A DNA stretch of 49,984 nt from assembly GCA_947442625.1 (NCBI GenBank), contig CANEWJ010000002.1, positions 1 through 49,984 on the forward strand. The letters are read 5' to 3'. Position numbers and translations under genes: made by a program. Shown piece by piece: positions 1 through 9,929 of the stretch; positions within the stretch are counted from its first letter, which is position 1, and every line of letters begins with the position of its first letter. The stretch comes from Chitinophagaceae bacterium (GTDB taxonomy: Bacteria; Bacteroidota; Bacteroidia; Chitinophagales; Chitinophagaceae). The notes below the pieces were generated by a model. That model made no database searches. It was not told where the DNA came from and saw only the letters and a program-made list of their open reading frames with translations.

Positions 1-1101
1 ACCGGTCAAATCGGATTGGAAATCAGGACAGCCCTTTTCGGTAAGGAAATTTCAAAGTTGAAGATCGGTGAAGAGGAATACAATATCATCATCCGCAACA
101 ATGCATCACAAAGGAAATCATTGTCTGAGCTCCTGAACATGCGCATTACTTACCGCGATTTCACCAACGGTCAGATCAAACAGGTACCCATCAGTTCTGT
201 CGTTAAAGCAGACCTCAGCAATACCTATGGCAGCATCAAAAGAAAGGACCAGAAACGTGTGATCACCATCTTCTCAAATGTATTGACTTCTCAGGGCTAT
301 ACACCCCAGGCCGTCAATACAGAAATCACGAAACATATCGAAGCATTCAAATCAAAAGCCGAAGGCGTATCCATTGCACAAACAGGCGAAGGTGAGCAAT
401 TGGCCGAGACCGCCAACTTCCTCAGAACAGCGATGTTTACTGCTATCGGGCTGATTCTGCTGATCCTCATTTTGCAGTTCAACTCTTACAGCAGAACCAT
501 GATCGTATTGTCTGAAATATTTTTCAGCTTGATTGGTGTGTTGTTGGGCTATGCCATTACAGAGTCTACCTTTGCCGTGGTAACCACAGGTATTGGTATT
601 GTAGGCCTATCCGGCATTGTGGTGAAGAATGGTATCCTCGTGATAGAATTTGCCGACGAATTGAGGGGCAGGGGCATGAAGACAAGAGAAGCCGTCATCG
701 AAGCCGGGAAAACAAGGATTGTACCGGTATTGCTTACCGCGCTTGCGGCCATCCTTGCACTTATCCCACTGGCGGTAGGCTTCAACATCAACTTCGTTAC
801 CCTGTTTACCGATTTGAATCCACATATTTTCTTTGGAGGTGACAACGCCGTATTCTGGAAGCCTTTGTCACTCACCATCATTTGGGGATTGTTGTTTGCC
901 TTCTTCATGACGCTGCTGATTGTACCAGCCATGTATCTCATTGCTGAGCGGTTGAAAAGGCCGATGACCAAATTCTTCAAAGGAAAGTGGATCTCTATCC
1001 TCGGATTGTTAGGCCCCCTATTCTTCCTCTTTACCGGTATTGTTTACCTTGTAAGGAGAATCCAGGGCAAACCTGTTTGGAATGGCAAGTTGAAAAAATA
1101 A
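1..1101 (+). CDS. RND-family efflux transporter permease, C-terminal part (truncated by window start)
   Basis: Frame is open from base 1 (TGQIGLEIRTALFGKE...). Multiple TM helices and the RND motif region GIVGLSGIVVKNGILVIEFADELRGRGM...RIVPVLLTALAAILALIPLA. Confidence 0.9.
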   Translation, partial: TGQIGLEIRTALFGKEISKLKIGEEEYNIIIRNNASQRKSLSELLNMRITYRDFTNGQIKQVPISSVVKADLSNTYGSIKRKDQKRVITIFSNVLTSQGYTPQAVNTEITKHIEAFKSKAEGVSIAQTGEGEQLAETANFLRTAMFTAIGLILLILILQFNSYSRTMIVLSEIFFSLIGVLLGYAITESTFAVVTTGIGIVGLSGIVVKNGILVIEFADELRGRGMKTREAVIEAGKTRIVPVLLTALAAILALIPLAVGFNINFVTLFTDLNPHIFFGGDNAVFWKPLSLTIIWGLLFAFFMTLLIVPAMYLIAERLKRPMTKFFKGKWISILGLLGPLFFLFTGIVYLVRRIQGKPVWNGKLKK

Positions 1102-1208
1102 CCTCCGCCAACGGGCGCTGGATGATGGATGAAATATTATGCTGCACCATGCAACCTATTGCTTTCATCAATCGTCTAGCGCCTATTGTAAATGTTTAAA
1201 ACAATAAA

Positions 1209-2015
1209 ATGGAACAGTACAGCACAAGATCCAACCATGAAATCGATTATAGGATTGTTGGAGAAGAAATGCAATACGTAGAAGTTGAACTCGACCCCAA
1301 CGAAACAGCCATCGCAGAAGCAGGAAGCTTCATGATGATGGATGATGGTGTTCAAATGCAAACCATATTTGGTGACGGATCCGGACAAGACAAGGGCGTT
1401 TTGGGGAAATTATTTTCTGCAGGAAAGCGGTTGCTTACCGGTGAAAGCCTTTTCATGACAGCCTTCACCAACATGGCACAGGGTAAAAAAAGGGTTTCCT
1501 TTGCCTCACCCTATCCAGGAAAAATCATTCCACTGGACCTCCAACAACTGGATGGCAGGATAATTTGCCAGAAGGACTCATTTCTCTGCGCAGCAAAAGG
1601 CGTAAACGTTGGCATAGCCTTCCAAAGAAAACTGGGCACCGGTTTGTTTGGCGGGGAAGGATTCATCATGCAGAAACTGGAAGGTGATGGCATGGCCTTT
1701 GTTCACGCAGGCGGACATGTATTTGAACGTTACCTCACCCCCGGCGAAGTATTGAAAATTGATACCGGTTGCGTAGTTGCTTTTACCCAAACCGTTGATT
1801 ACGATATCCAGTTTGTTGGTGGCATCAAGAACAGCATATTTGGTGGAGAAGGCCTCTTCTTTGCAACCCTCCGCGGACCAGGTAAAGTATGGATCCAAAC
1901 ACTTCCCATCAGCCGCCTTGCCAGCAGGGTCCTGTCCTATGGCACAACCAACAGAAGAGAGGAAGGAAGCATCCTTGGAGGACTGGGGAACATACTGGAT
2001 GGAGACGGGTACTAA
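1209..2015 (+). CDS. TIGR00266/AIM24 family protein
   Basis: 268 aa ORF; MQYVEVELDPNETAIAEAGSFMMMDDGVQMQT and GGEGLFFATLRGPGKVWIQTLP are typical of the AIM24 family. Confidence 0.88.
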   Translation: MEQYSTRSNHEIDYRIVGEEMQYVEVELDPNETAIAEAGSFMMMDDGVQMQTIFGDGSGQDKGVLGKLFSAGKRLLTGESLFMTAFTNMAQGKKRVSFASPYPGKIIPLDLQQLDGRIICQKDSFLCAAKGVNVGIAFQRKLGTGLFGGEGFIMQKLEGDGMAFVHAGGHVFERYLTPGEVLKIDTGCVVAFTQTVDYDIQFVGGIKNSIFGGEGLFFATLRGPGKVWIQTLPISRLASRVLSYGTTNRREEGSILGGLGNILDGDGY

Positions 2016-2059
2016 ATCGAATTCCAGTCATTCAAAAAAAGAAAAAAGACCATAATAGA

Positions 2060-2091
2060 AAAGCCGGCTCACATGAGACCGGCTTTCTTTT
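2060..2091. terminator. Rho-independent terminator-like hairpin
   Basis: AAAGCCGG (2060-2067) pairs with CCGGCTTT (2079-2086), followed by CTTTTT; lies between convergent genes. Confidence 0.75.
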
Positions 2092-2107
2092 TGAATATCA
2101 TTTAAGC

Positions 2108-2866
2108 TTAGTCGCGGCGACCATAAAGATTGCCCAACAAGCGAAGAATTTCTACATACAACCATACCATGGTAACCAGCAAACCAAAGGCACAGAACCA
2201 TTCCATATGCTTGGGTGCACCCATCGCAGCGCCTTGCTCAATCCTGTCAAAGTCCAGCAAAAGGCTTAGTGCAGCAATAGCAGTGATGGCGATGGAAATA
2301 CCGATGCTCAACAAGCTTCCGTTGTGCAAACCATCAATGTTTACATTGAACATGGAAAGAATCCAAGTGATCAGATAAAAGAGTGCAATACCGCCAATAG
2401 CAGCAAACATCACAGACCTGAATTTCTCGGTTACCCTGATAATCCTGAAGGTATAGAGCAAGTACATGGCAATCGCAGTTCCGAAGGTGAGCACCACGGC
2501 CTGTGTTACGATACCCGGAGCCACTTTGCTGAATGCATTGCTGTAGATGGCGGAGATGCCACCCACAACCAAACCTTCCAGCAGTGCGTAGGCAGGAGCA
2601 AGGTATTGGGCCCATTGTTGCTTAAACATCAGGATCAATGCGATAACCAGGCCACCAATGGCACCACCCATCAGGTATCCTTGAATGCTGTTGCCTACGC
2701 TGGCTTCATTCCATACATAGAAGGCAGTTGCCATCACCATGAGGAAAAGAAAACCAAACTTATTGAGGGTGCCGCGGAAAGACATGATGCCAGATCCAGG
2801 GGCAGCCATTGACCTGTTGAAAGATTTTTCTGAAAGTGTAGGATTACTTGAATTGAAAAGCGCCAT
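2108..2866 (-). CDS. Bax inhibitor-1/YccA family membrane protein
   Basis: 252 aa, about 7 TM helices, GGAIGGLVIALI...YALLEGLVVGGISAIY, typical of Bacteroidota BI-1 proteins. Confidence 0.9.
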   Translation of the reverse strand: MALFNSSNPTLSEKSFNRSMAAPGSGIMSFRGTLNKFGFLFLMVMATAFYVWNEASVGNSIQGYLMGGAIGGLVIALILMFKQQWAQYLAPAYALLEGLVVGGISAIYSNAFSKVAPGIVTQAVVLTFGTAIAMYLLYTFRIIRVTEKFRSVMFAAIGGIALFYLITWILSMFNVNIDGLHNGSLLSIGISIAITAIAALSLLLDFDRIEQGAAMGAPKHMEWFCAFGLLVTMVWLYVEILRLLGNLYGRRD

Positions 2867-2956
2867 AATGGGTAAATTTGTAGTGTAAATTAATTAATTT
2901 CAGTTGAATCAGCCAAAGCATGACCCAAAAAAAGGTACTGGCGACAAACATTTAAC

Positions 2957-4804
2957 ATGACCCAAAGAAAAGAAGAACTGCTCAGCGATATCGTGATCAA
3001 ATTTGCAGGGGATAGCGGAGATGGCATGCAGCTGACGGGAAGTCAATTCACAAACAATACTGCCTTGATGGGAATCGACCTCGCCACATTCCCAGATTTT
3101 CCCGCTGAAATCCGTGCGCCACAAGGTACCATTCCTGGCGTGAGTGGCTACCAGCTTCGTTTCTCAAGCGATGCCATCTATACCCCCGGAGACCTTTGTG
3201 ATGTGCTGGTGGCGATGAATGCGGCTGCCCTGAAAACCAATCTGAAAGCCATCAAAAAAGGAGGAAAAATCATTGCCAATGTGGATGGTTTCGATTCAAA
3301 AAACCTTCGTCTCGCCAACTACCCCGATGGCGTGAACCCGATTGAAGACGGATCCCTGGAAGGCTTTGAACTGATCAAAATGGATGTCACCAAAATGACC
3401 CGGGAGGCATTGAAAGACATCACCCTGGGCACCAAGGAAAAAGACAGGGCCAAGAACATGTTCGTACTAGGATTCCTTTACTGGATGTACAGCAGAGACA
3501 TGGACAGTACCCTGAAATTCCTGAACGAAAAATTTGGCAAGAAAGATGATATCCTGAATGCAAACCTCAAAGCATTGCAGGCAGGATACAATTATGGAGA
3601 TACTACTGAAACCTTCACCACAAGATACAAGGTTGAGAAAGCCAAGATGAAGCCTGGAAACTACAGGTCAATCATGGGAAATCAGGCAGTTTCATTGGGT
3701 TTGGTGGCAGCATCACAAAAAAGTGGACTGCCGATTTTTCTGGGCACCTACCCCATCACACCAGCCTCGGACATCCTGCACGACCTGAGCAAGATGAAGA
3801 ATTTTGGCGTAAAAACATTTCAGGCAGAAGATGAGATTGCGGGCATTACTGCAGCCATTGGGGCCAGCTATGGCGGTGCATTGGCCGTTACCACCACTTC
3901 AGGCCCTGGTATTGCCTTAAAGGGAGAAGCCATGGGTCTGGCCGTGATGCTTGAAATTCCTCTGCTGATCATCGATGTACAAAGGGGCGGGCCTTCAACC
4001 GGGCTTCCCACCAAAACAGAACAAAGCGATCTGCTGCAAGCATATTATGGAAGAAATGGCGAATGCCCAATGCCGGTGATTGCTGCTTCTACTCCCAGCG
4101 ATTGTTTCAGTGCCGTATATGAAGCCGTCAGGATTTCCCTGGAGCACATGACGCCAGTGATGTTCCTCAGCGATGGCTACATCGCCAACGGTGCAGAACC
4201 GTGGATGTACCCTCAAGCTGAAGACCTTCCCGCCATTACCGTCAAATTCAAAACTGCGTTGGATGAAGGAGAGGAAAGGTTTCAGCCCTACAAGCGCGAT
4301 GAGAAACTGGTGAGGCCCTGGGCACTTCCTGGTACAAAAGGACTTGAACACAGGATTGGAGGATTGGAAAAACAAGACATTACCGGCAACGTAAGCTATG
4401 AACCTGATAACCATGAACACATGGTGAAAACCAGGCAGGCAAAGGTGGATATGATTGCTCAATACATCCCCGAACAAAAAATTGACAGCGGTGCCGCCTC
4501 CGGAAAAGTATTGGTGCTCGGATGGGGAAGTACCTATGGCTCCATCAAAAGTGCTGTACAGGAATTGTTGCTGGAAGGCCAGGCGGTTTCACATGCGCAT
4601 ATCCGGTACATGCGTCCTTTCCCAAAAAATCTCGGAGACATCATCAAGCAGTTTGATACTGTCATTGTTCCAGAGATCAACAATGGACAACTGATCAAGA
4701 TCCTTCGTGATGTATACCTGGTGGATGCCAAGCCATACAACAAGATCAAGGGCACTCCGATTACCAAGGGTGAGTTGGTGGCGGAGATCAGGAAATATCT
4801 TTAG
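2957..4804 (+). CDS. korA: 2-oxoacid:acceptor oxidoreductase subunit alpha
   Basis: 615 aa; gamma-domain start IKFAGDSGDGMQLTGSQFT and alpha domain GTYPITPASDILHDLSKMK...QAEDEIAGITAAIGASYGGALAVTTTSGPG. Confidence 0.92.
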   Translation: MTQRKEELLSDIVIKFAGDSGDGMQLTGSQFTNNTALMGIDLATFPDFPAEIRAPQGTIPGVSGYQLRFSSDAIYTPGDLCDVLVAMNAAALKTNLKAIKKGGKIIANVDGFDSKNLRLANYPDGVNPIEDGSLEGFELIKMDVTKMTREALKDITLGTKEKDRAKNMFVLGFLYWMYSRDMDSTLKFLNEKFGKKDDILNANLKALQAGYNYGDTTETFTTRYKVEKAKMKPGNYRSIMGNQAVSLGLVAASQKSGLPIFLGTYPITPASDILHDLSKMKNFGVKTFQAEDEIAGITAAIGASYGGALAVTTTSGPGIALKGEAMGLAVMLEIPLLIIDVQRGGPSTGLPTKTEQSDLLQAYYGRNGECPMPVIAASTPSDCFSAVYEAVRISLEHMTPVMFLSDGYIANGAEPWMYPQAEDLPAITVKFKTALDEGEERFQPYKRDEKLVRPWALPGTKGLEHRIGGLEKQDITGNVSYEPDNHEHMVKTRQAKVDMIAQYIPEQKIDSGAASGKVLVLGWGSTYGSIKSAVQELLLEGQAVSHAHIRYMRPFPKNLGDIIKQFDTVIVPEINNGQLIKILRDVYLVDAKPYNKIKGTPITKGELVAEIRKYL

Positions 4805-4834
4805 GGTTTAGGAGTGTAAAGGTGTAGAGGTTTA
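4804..4834 (+). repeat. Degenerate octamer array, G-rich on +
   Basis: GGGTTTA-GGAGTGTA-AAGGTGTA-GAGGTTTA; overlaps the korA stop (TAG) and the stop (TAA) of the convergent oxidoreductase gene. Confidence 0.8.
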
Positions 4835-6022
4835 TAAGATTCTCTCCACAATCTTCCCTGTAGCCTTTTCTTTCAGGATCAGTTTTTTTGTGCCATAATG
4901 GGTCATCTCTTCCTTAACGAGATAATGGTCTGCATCAAATTCAACAAGGGTTCCTTGCTTGGTCTGCCCTTCAAGTCCACGCCAGTCCTGCAATTGAACG
5001 GGTTCCCAAATTTTTGATTTGGCACTTCTATAGGCGGCATCCAAGACTGCATTGACGATGTATCCATCGTAAAAAGTTTCTTTGGGTGCTTTGCCTTTTT
5101 CATAGGCATCAAACATATCAAAGAACATGTGGTTGTATCCCAGTTCGTTCAACTCATCCCCAACCGGAAACAACCAGCCAGTATTGGTTTCCGCTTTTTC
5201 TGCAACATAATCGGCGCCTTTTCCAGTAGTGAACATGTCAAAGCCTGTTCTCAAAAATCCGTTGATCCAGATGGTTCCTTCGGTTCCCATCACTTCATCA
5301 CGCAAATCCAATCCACCCCTGAACGTCCAGCTCACTTCAAACTGACCAATGGCCCCGTTTTCATATTTGACCAAGCCGATGGCATGATCCTCAGCATCAA
5401 TGGGCTTCACTTGTGTATCGGCCCAACACATCACTTCAACGGGCCTGATGTCCTTGCCGATATAACTTCTGGCAATTTCTACACAATGACATCCCAGGTC
5501 AAGCATACAACCGCCTCCTGCCTGCTCCAGGTCCCAGAACCAATCGCTGTGGGGGCCAGGATGGGCCTCTCGTGATTTTGCCCACAGTATTCTTCCGAGT
5601 GCACCGCTTTGAACACTGGCGTGCGCTTTGAGAAATTTTGGTGTATATACAAGGTCTTCAAGATAACCATTGAAGATGCCGGCATTTTCAACTGCTTCCA
5701 GCATGCGCTTGGCTTCTGCAGCATTCCGGCCAAGGGGCTTGGTGGAAATCACTGCTTTTTTATGCTTGATGCAGAGCATCACCGCTTCTTCATGCAGGTT
5801 GTTCGGGAGAGAGATGCAAACCATGTCTACATTGGGATGGGCAATCGCCTCCTCCATCACTGTGGTATAATGTTCGCACTGGTAATCTTCGGCAAACTTC
5901 TTTGCCTGTTCTTCTCTTCTTGAATAGATAGAAACAATTTTGTCGCGGCTTCTTAATCCTTGAATGGAGTCAGCATAAAATCTTCCGATGAATCCGGAGC
6001 CGAGCATGGCAAGTTTTACCAT
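4832..6022 (-). CDS. Gfo/Idh/MocA family oxidoreductase
   Basis: 396 aa; N-terminal Rossmann motif MLGSGFIGRFYADS and CISLPNNLHEEAVMLCIKHKKAVISTKPLGRNAAEAKRML. Confidence 0.9.
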   Translation of the reverse strand: MVKLAMLGSGFIGRFYADSIQGLRSRDKIVSIYSRREEQAKKFAEDYQCEHYTTVMEEAIAHPNVDMVCISLPNNLHEEAVMLCIKHKKAVISTKPLGRNAAEAKRMLEAVENAGIFNGYLEDLVYTPKFLKAHASVQSGALGRILWAKSREAHPGPHSDWFWDLEQAGGGCMLDLGCHCVEIARSYIGKDIRPVEVMCWADTQVKPIDAEDHAIGLVKYENGAIGQFEVSWTFRGGLDLRDEVMGTEGTIWINGFLRTGFDMFTTGKGADYVAEKAETNTGWLFPVGDELNELGYNHMFFDMFDAYEKGKAPKETFYDGYIVNAVLDAAYRSAKSKIWEPVQLQDWRGLEGQTKQGTLVEFDADHYLVKEEMTHYGTKKLILKEKATGKIVERIL

Positions 6023-6028
6023 TGTTTA

Positions 6029-6065
6029 TGGTTTAGAGGTTGAGGGGTTTAGGAGGTTGAGGTGG
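6029..6065 (+). repeat. Degenerate octamer array, G-rich on +
   Basis: TGGTTTA-GAGGTTGA-GGGGTTTA-GGAGGTTGA-GGTGG; overlaps the last codons and stop of the MFS gene (encodes ...TSTS*). Confidence 0.75.
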
Positions 6066-7272
6066 TTTTCTTGTCCTTAAAAAACAATACCAGAAAAACA
6101 AGGCTGATAGCTGCAATGCCTGCAGGAACAAGCCATACATGCAACCAATCGGTTACACCATCGGTAGTGTACTGATCCTTGACTTTCCCTGAAACGATGG
6201 AACCGATATACATGCCAATACCATAGGTGGCAAGGCTGATCAGTGCCTGCGCCTGAGACTTGATTTTTTCTCCGGCTTTCTGGTCGGTATAAATCATTCC
6301 ACTCACAAAAAAGAAGTCATAACAAACGCCATGCAGGAGTATCGCAGCATACAGCATCCATTGACTGGAAGCAGGATCGCCGTATCCAAAAAATACAAAG
6401 CGGAGAATCCATGCCAGCAATCCTACGATCAATATTTTTTTAACCCCAAATTTTCCGAAGGCAAAGGGCAACAAGAGCATGAACAACACTTCAGAAACCT
6501 GACCCAAAGACATGATGTTTTCTATCCTGAATGTTTTGGGATCGGCTGATGGGAATGCCATTTTATAGCCATCCGTAAGCGATGGGTTTGCCCAGGCATA
6601 ATAAAAAGAAAGGGGAATGCAAATCAATACCGAGGAGATGAAAAAGATGAGAAAAGAACGGTCTTTGAACAATACAAATGCGTCCTTGCCAATGATTTGT
6701 CCGAAGGTACTGGGGCCAGTTGCGGTGGGTGATGTTTTGGGAAGGAAAAAAGACATCAGTCCCAGCAAAAGAGCCGAGACCATGGCAATTTGAAAGATCA
6801 TGACATTGTCTCCCACACCCAGGTAACCAACCAGGTTGGTCACTGCAATCCATGCCAATGTTCCAAATACCCTGATGGCAGGAAACTCCTTTTCAGGATT
6901 GTTCATGGCACGCATGGCAATGGAACTGGTGAGTGCGATGGTTGGTGCAAAGGTCAAGCAGTAGGCGAGCATCACCCAATAGAATGTATTGGCATCTGTG
7001 ATGGTGGTCAACACATAGAGCAGGGCTGCTCCGGCAAGGTTCAAAACACCCAACACTTTTTGGGCTTCGAAGAACCTGTCGGCAAGCATTCCTACAAAAA
7101 AAGGTGCTGCAATCATGGCAATGGAAAATGCTGCGTAGGCACTGCCCACCTGCTCGCCCGTGGCATGCAACTGGTCGGTCATGTACTTGCTCATTTGACC
7201 GTACCATGAACCCCATACAAAGAATTGCATGAACATCATGAGCGATAACTGAATCCTGGTGATTGATTTCAT
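6049..7272 (-). CDS. MFS transporter, nucleoside permease/sugar:H+ symporter-like
   Basis: 407 aa, about 12 TM helices; MMFMQFFVWGSWYGQMSKYM start is typical of the nucleoside:H+ symporter (NupG-like) MFS group. Confidence 0.85.
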   Translation of the reverse strand: MKSITRIQLSLMMFMQFFVWGSWYGQMSKYMTDQLHATGEQVGSAYAAFSIAMIAAPFFVGMLADRFFEAQKVLGVLNLAGAALLYVLTTITDANTFYWVMLAYCLTFAPTIALTSSIAMRAMNNPEKEFPAIRVFGTLAWIAVTNLVGYLGVGDNVMIFQIAMVSALLLGLMSFFLPKTSPTATGPSTFGQIIGKDAFVLFKDRSFLIFFISSVLICIPLSFYYAWANPSLTDGYKMAFPSADPKTFRIENIMSLGQVSEVLFMLLLPFAFGKFGVKKILIVGLLAWILRFVFFGYGDPASSQWMLYAAILLHGVCYDFFFVSGMIYTDQKAGEKIKSQAQALISLATYGIGMYIGSIVSGKVKDQYTTDGVTDWLHVWLVPAGIAAISLVFLVLFFKDKKTTSTS

Positions 7273-7374
7273 GTGAAAAATTATGATTCCAAGATAAAGA
7301 TAATTTGGATGTGGGGCATCAATTGCTGGAAGACTGTCTCAGGGATTGTTGTAATTTGCATCCACAAATTTCAG

Positions 7375-8019
7375 ATGAAAAGAAAGGAACGCTACGATAA
7401 AGTGATTGAGCATTTTCAGGTGAACATCCCGGAAGCGGAAACAGAGCTCTTGTATGACAACCCATTTCAGTTGCTGGTGGCTGTCATCCTTTCTGCGCAA
7501 TGCACAGACAAGCGGGTGAACCTGACCACACCAGCCATTTTTGAAAAATTTCCAGACCCTGAAAGCATGGCTGCAACTGATTTTGACACCCTCTTTCCCA
7601 TCATAAGGAGCATCTCCTATCCCAACAACAAAACCAAGCACCTTATTGGAATGGCCAACATGTTGATGAACGATTTCAATGGTGAAGTGCCCATGACGGT
7701 GGAAGAACTGATCAAGCTGCCTGGTGTTGGCAGAAAAACAGCCAATGTAATCACTTCCGTGATTGACCAACAGCCGAACATGGCGGTAGATACCCATGTG
7801 TTCCGGGTATCTGCCAGGCTGGGGCTTACCCGTGGAGCCAAAACCCCATTGGCAGCAGAGAAACAATTGATCAAAAATATTCCGAAAGAGTTGGTGCACA
7901 AGGCCCACCATTGGCTGATCCTGCATGGCAGGTATACTTGCATTGCCAGAAGCCCCAAATGTGGTGAATGTGGATTGACAGCCATCTGTCTTTACCACAA
8001 GGCCAATAACAAAATGTAA
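7375..8019 (+). CDS. nth: Endonuclease III
   Basis: LLVAVILSAQCTDKRVNLTTPAIF, LPGVGRKTANVI, VDTHVFRVSARLGLT and the C-terminal 4Fe-4S motif CIARSPKCGECGLTAIC. Start set at MKRKERYD inside the longer ORF. Confidence 0.95.
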   Translation: MKRKERYDKVIEHFQVNIPEAETELLYDNPFQLLVAVILSAQCTDKRVNLTTPAIFEKFPDPESMAATDFDTLFPIIRSISYPNNKTKHLIGMANMLMNDFNGEVPMTVEELIKLPGVGRKTANVITSVIDQQPNMAVDTHVFRVSARLGLTRGAKTPLAAEKQLIKNIPKELVHKAHHWLILHGRYTCIARSPKCGECGLTAICLYHKANNKM

Positions 8020-8112
8020 ACGCCTCTTGGCGAACCAGATTTGAAACCATCATTTCTCTTATTTGTTCTGCACTTTGGGTGAGAGGGAGAATTGAAAATC
8101 CCAAGCCCTTTC

Positions 8113-8343
8113 TTATTGCATGGAGAATCCCTTTAATGCAACATAAGACATGATGTGGTCAATTGAACTCCCAGCAGGACTGAGCTTGATATTGTTGAGT
8201 ACATCAAAACCCTCCTTCATCCGGGCGTATTGCTCCATCATGGCCGGGTTGTTTTCGACGAATAATAAAAAGTGGGCACTCTCCTCAGAAGACATTTCAC
8301 TGTAAAGGTAACGTAACATGGATTCGAATATTAATAAATTCAT
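8113..8343 (-). CDS. Small protein, possible anti-sigma-factor-like stub (hypothetical)
   Basis: 76 aa ORF in a gap with no competing gene; LRYLYSEMSSEESAHFLLFVENNPAMMEQYARMKEGFDVL resembles Bacteroidota helical zf-HC2-like N-termini. Confidence 0.55.
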   Translation of the reverse strand: MNLLIFESMLRYLYSEMSSEESAHFLLFVENNPAMMEQYARMKEGFDVLNNIKLSPAGSSIDHIMSYVALKGFSMQ

Positions 8344-8526
8344 AATCAGTCTTTTATCAATTAGACATGATTGAAAAAGGATAGTCGGATTTGATGGTCA
8401 TTGACAGGATAGAAGTATGGAATGGTTATCAGATCTTGATTGCACGTTCACCTGACCTCCCTAAAACGGAAATAATTGGTTGATATTGCATTGCCCGTCA
8501 ATAGTTTTGACTACTAATACTGGGTC

Positions 8527-8820
8527 TCATTTTTCCCTGACCAGAAATATATCTTCGTTGTCCCGCTTCATGAGGTACTGCTCTCGGGCAATTTTTTCCA
8601 TCCAGAGCGGGTTGGTCTTGATCAGGTCGATATCATTTTTCGTCTTTTCGATCTGATCCTTGTAATATTGTTTACGCTCCTTGAGATCATTCAATTCAGC
8701 CCGGTATTGGAGGTGCAGGAACAGGTTGTTGTGGTCGAAAAATAGCATCCACCCCACAAATAAAATGGAGGCCAGCACAAACTTGTTTTTGACAATACGG
8801 AGGAGCTTCATTGATTGCAT
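8527..8820 (-). CDS. Septum formation initiator (FtsB/DivIC) family protein
   Basis: One TM helix, then coiled coil (YRAELNDLKERKQYYKDQIEKTKNDIDLIKTNPLWMEKIAREQYLMKRDNEDIFLV). Start at MQSMKLLRIV. Confidence 0.85.
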   Translation of the reverse strand: MQSMKLLRIVKNKFVLASILFVGWMLFFDHNNLFLHLQYRAELNDLKERKQYYKDQIEKTKNDIDLIKTNPLWMEKIAREQYLMKRDNEDIFLVREK

Positions 8821-8890
8821 AAAATTAGGATATTTTTCCGGTCCTTGAACCTCAGCACCTTGTCCATTGCATTTCGTACCTTTACCCCCA

Positions 8891-9880
8891 ATGGAAAAAT
8901 CAAATTTTGTAGACCAGATAAGGGTGTTTTGCAAAAGCGGACACGGTGGGGCGGGCAGCAAGCACTTCATGCGGACCAAATTCAATGCCCAGGCGGGGCC
9001 AGATGGAGGCGATGGAGGCCGTGGCGGTCATATCATCCTGAGGGGAAACAATCACCTGTGGACACTGCTTCACCTGCGTTATTATAAAAACGTCATTGCT
9101 GAAGATGGACAGGGGGGCAACAAAAACAACATGACCGGCAGGGATGGCCATGACATCATCATCGAAGTTCCACTCGGTACCTTAGCTGTGGACGAAGGGA
9201 CCGGAGACAAGGATGGTGAAATCCTGGAAGATGGCCAGGAGTTCATTTGGGTAAAAGGTGGAAGGGGTGGATTGGGCAACAAGAACTTTGCCACAGCCAC
9301 CAACCAGGCACCGGAATACGCACAACCCGGAGAGGAAGGATTTGAGGGATGGAAAGTCCTTGAACTAAAAGTATTGGCGGATGTAGGACTGGTAGGCTTT
9401 CCCAACGCGGGAAAATCAACCCTGCTCTCTTCGCTGACTGCCGCAAGGCCCAAAATCGCAGATTATGCATTTACCACCCTTACCCCACAACTGGGCATGG
9501 TGGAATACCGCGATGGGAAATCCTTTTGTATTGCAGATTTACCGGGTATCATTGAAGGTGCTGCTGAAGGGAAGGGTCTCGGCCATCGCTTCCTGCGCCA
9601 TATCGAAAGAAACCCTGTATTGGTTTTCCTGATCCCTGCGGACAGCAAGGACCATAAAAAAGAACTGGAAATCCTGTTCAATGAACTCGAGGAATACAAT
9701 CCGGAACTGCTCGATAAAAAATTCATCATCGCCGTCAGCAAAAATGATATGCTGGACGATGAGCTGAGAACAGCGATAGCAAAAGAACTTCCAACCGATA
9801 TTCCGCATGTGTTCATTTCTTCAGTATCCGGTTCAGGACTGCTGGAACTGAAAGACATGCTTTGGAAAGAACTTCAGTAG
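8891..9880 (+). CDS. obg: GTPase Obg/CgtA
   Basis: Gly-rich OBG fold ([14 protein letters not shown]), P-loop [43 protein letters not shown]. Start taken at [12 protein letters not shown]. Confidence 0.96.
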   Translation: MEKSNFVDQIRVFCKSGHGGAGSKHFMRTKFNAQAGPDGGDGGRGGHIILRGNNHLWTLLHLRYYKNVIAEDGQGGNKNNMTGRDGHDIIIEVPLGTLAVDEGTGDKDGEILEDGQEFIWVKGGRGGLGNKNFATATNQAPEYAQPGEEGFEGWKVLELKVLADVGLVGFPNAGKSTLLSSLTAARPKIADYAFTTLTPQLGMVEYRDGKSFCIADLPGIIEGAAEGKGLGHRFLRHIERNPVLVFLIPADSKDHKKELEILFNELEEYNPELLDKKFIIAVSKNDMLDDELRTAIAKELPTDIPHVFISSVSGSGLLELKDMLWKELQ

Positions 9881-9903
9881 AGGAGGAATGCAGCAGCGGA
9901 GGG

Positions 9904-9926
9904 CAAACCTAAACACCTAAACCACC
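9904..9926 (+). repeat. Short octamer repeat, C-rich on + (weak copy)
   Basis: CAAACC-TAAACACC-TAAACCAC-C just upstream of the patatin gene; only about two units. Confidence 0.45.
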
Positions 9927-9929
9927 GAT

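Noticed and set aside
607-825. Short antisense and overlapping ORFs listed throughout the track (e.g. 549-980 -, 1578-1898 -, 6790-7209 +)
   Set aside because: They lie opposite or within well-supported genes, have low-complexity or incoherent translations, and no recognisable domains; treated as spurious.
7273-7374. N-terminal extension of endonuclease III in the 248-aa ORF
   Set aside because: The extension is not part of the Nth family; ATG at 7375 gives the expected start.
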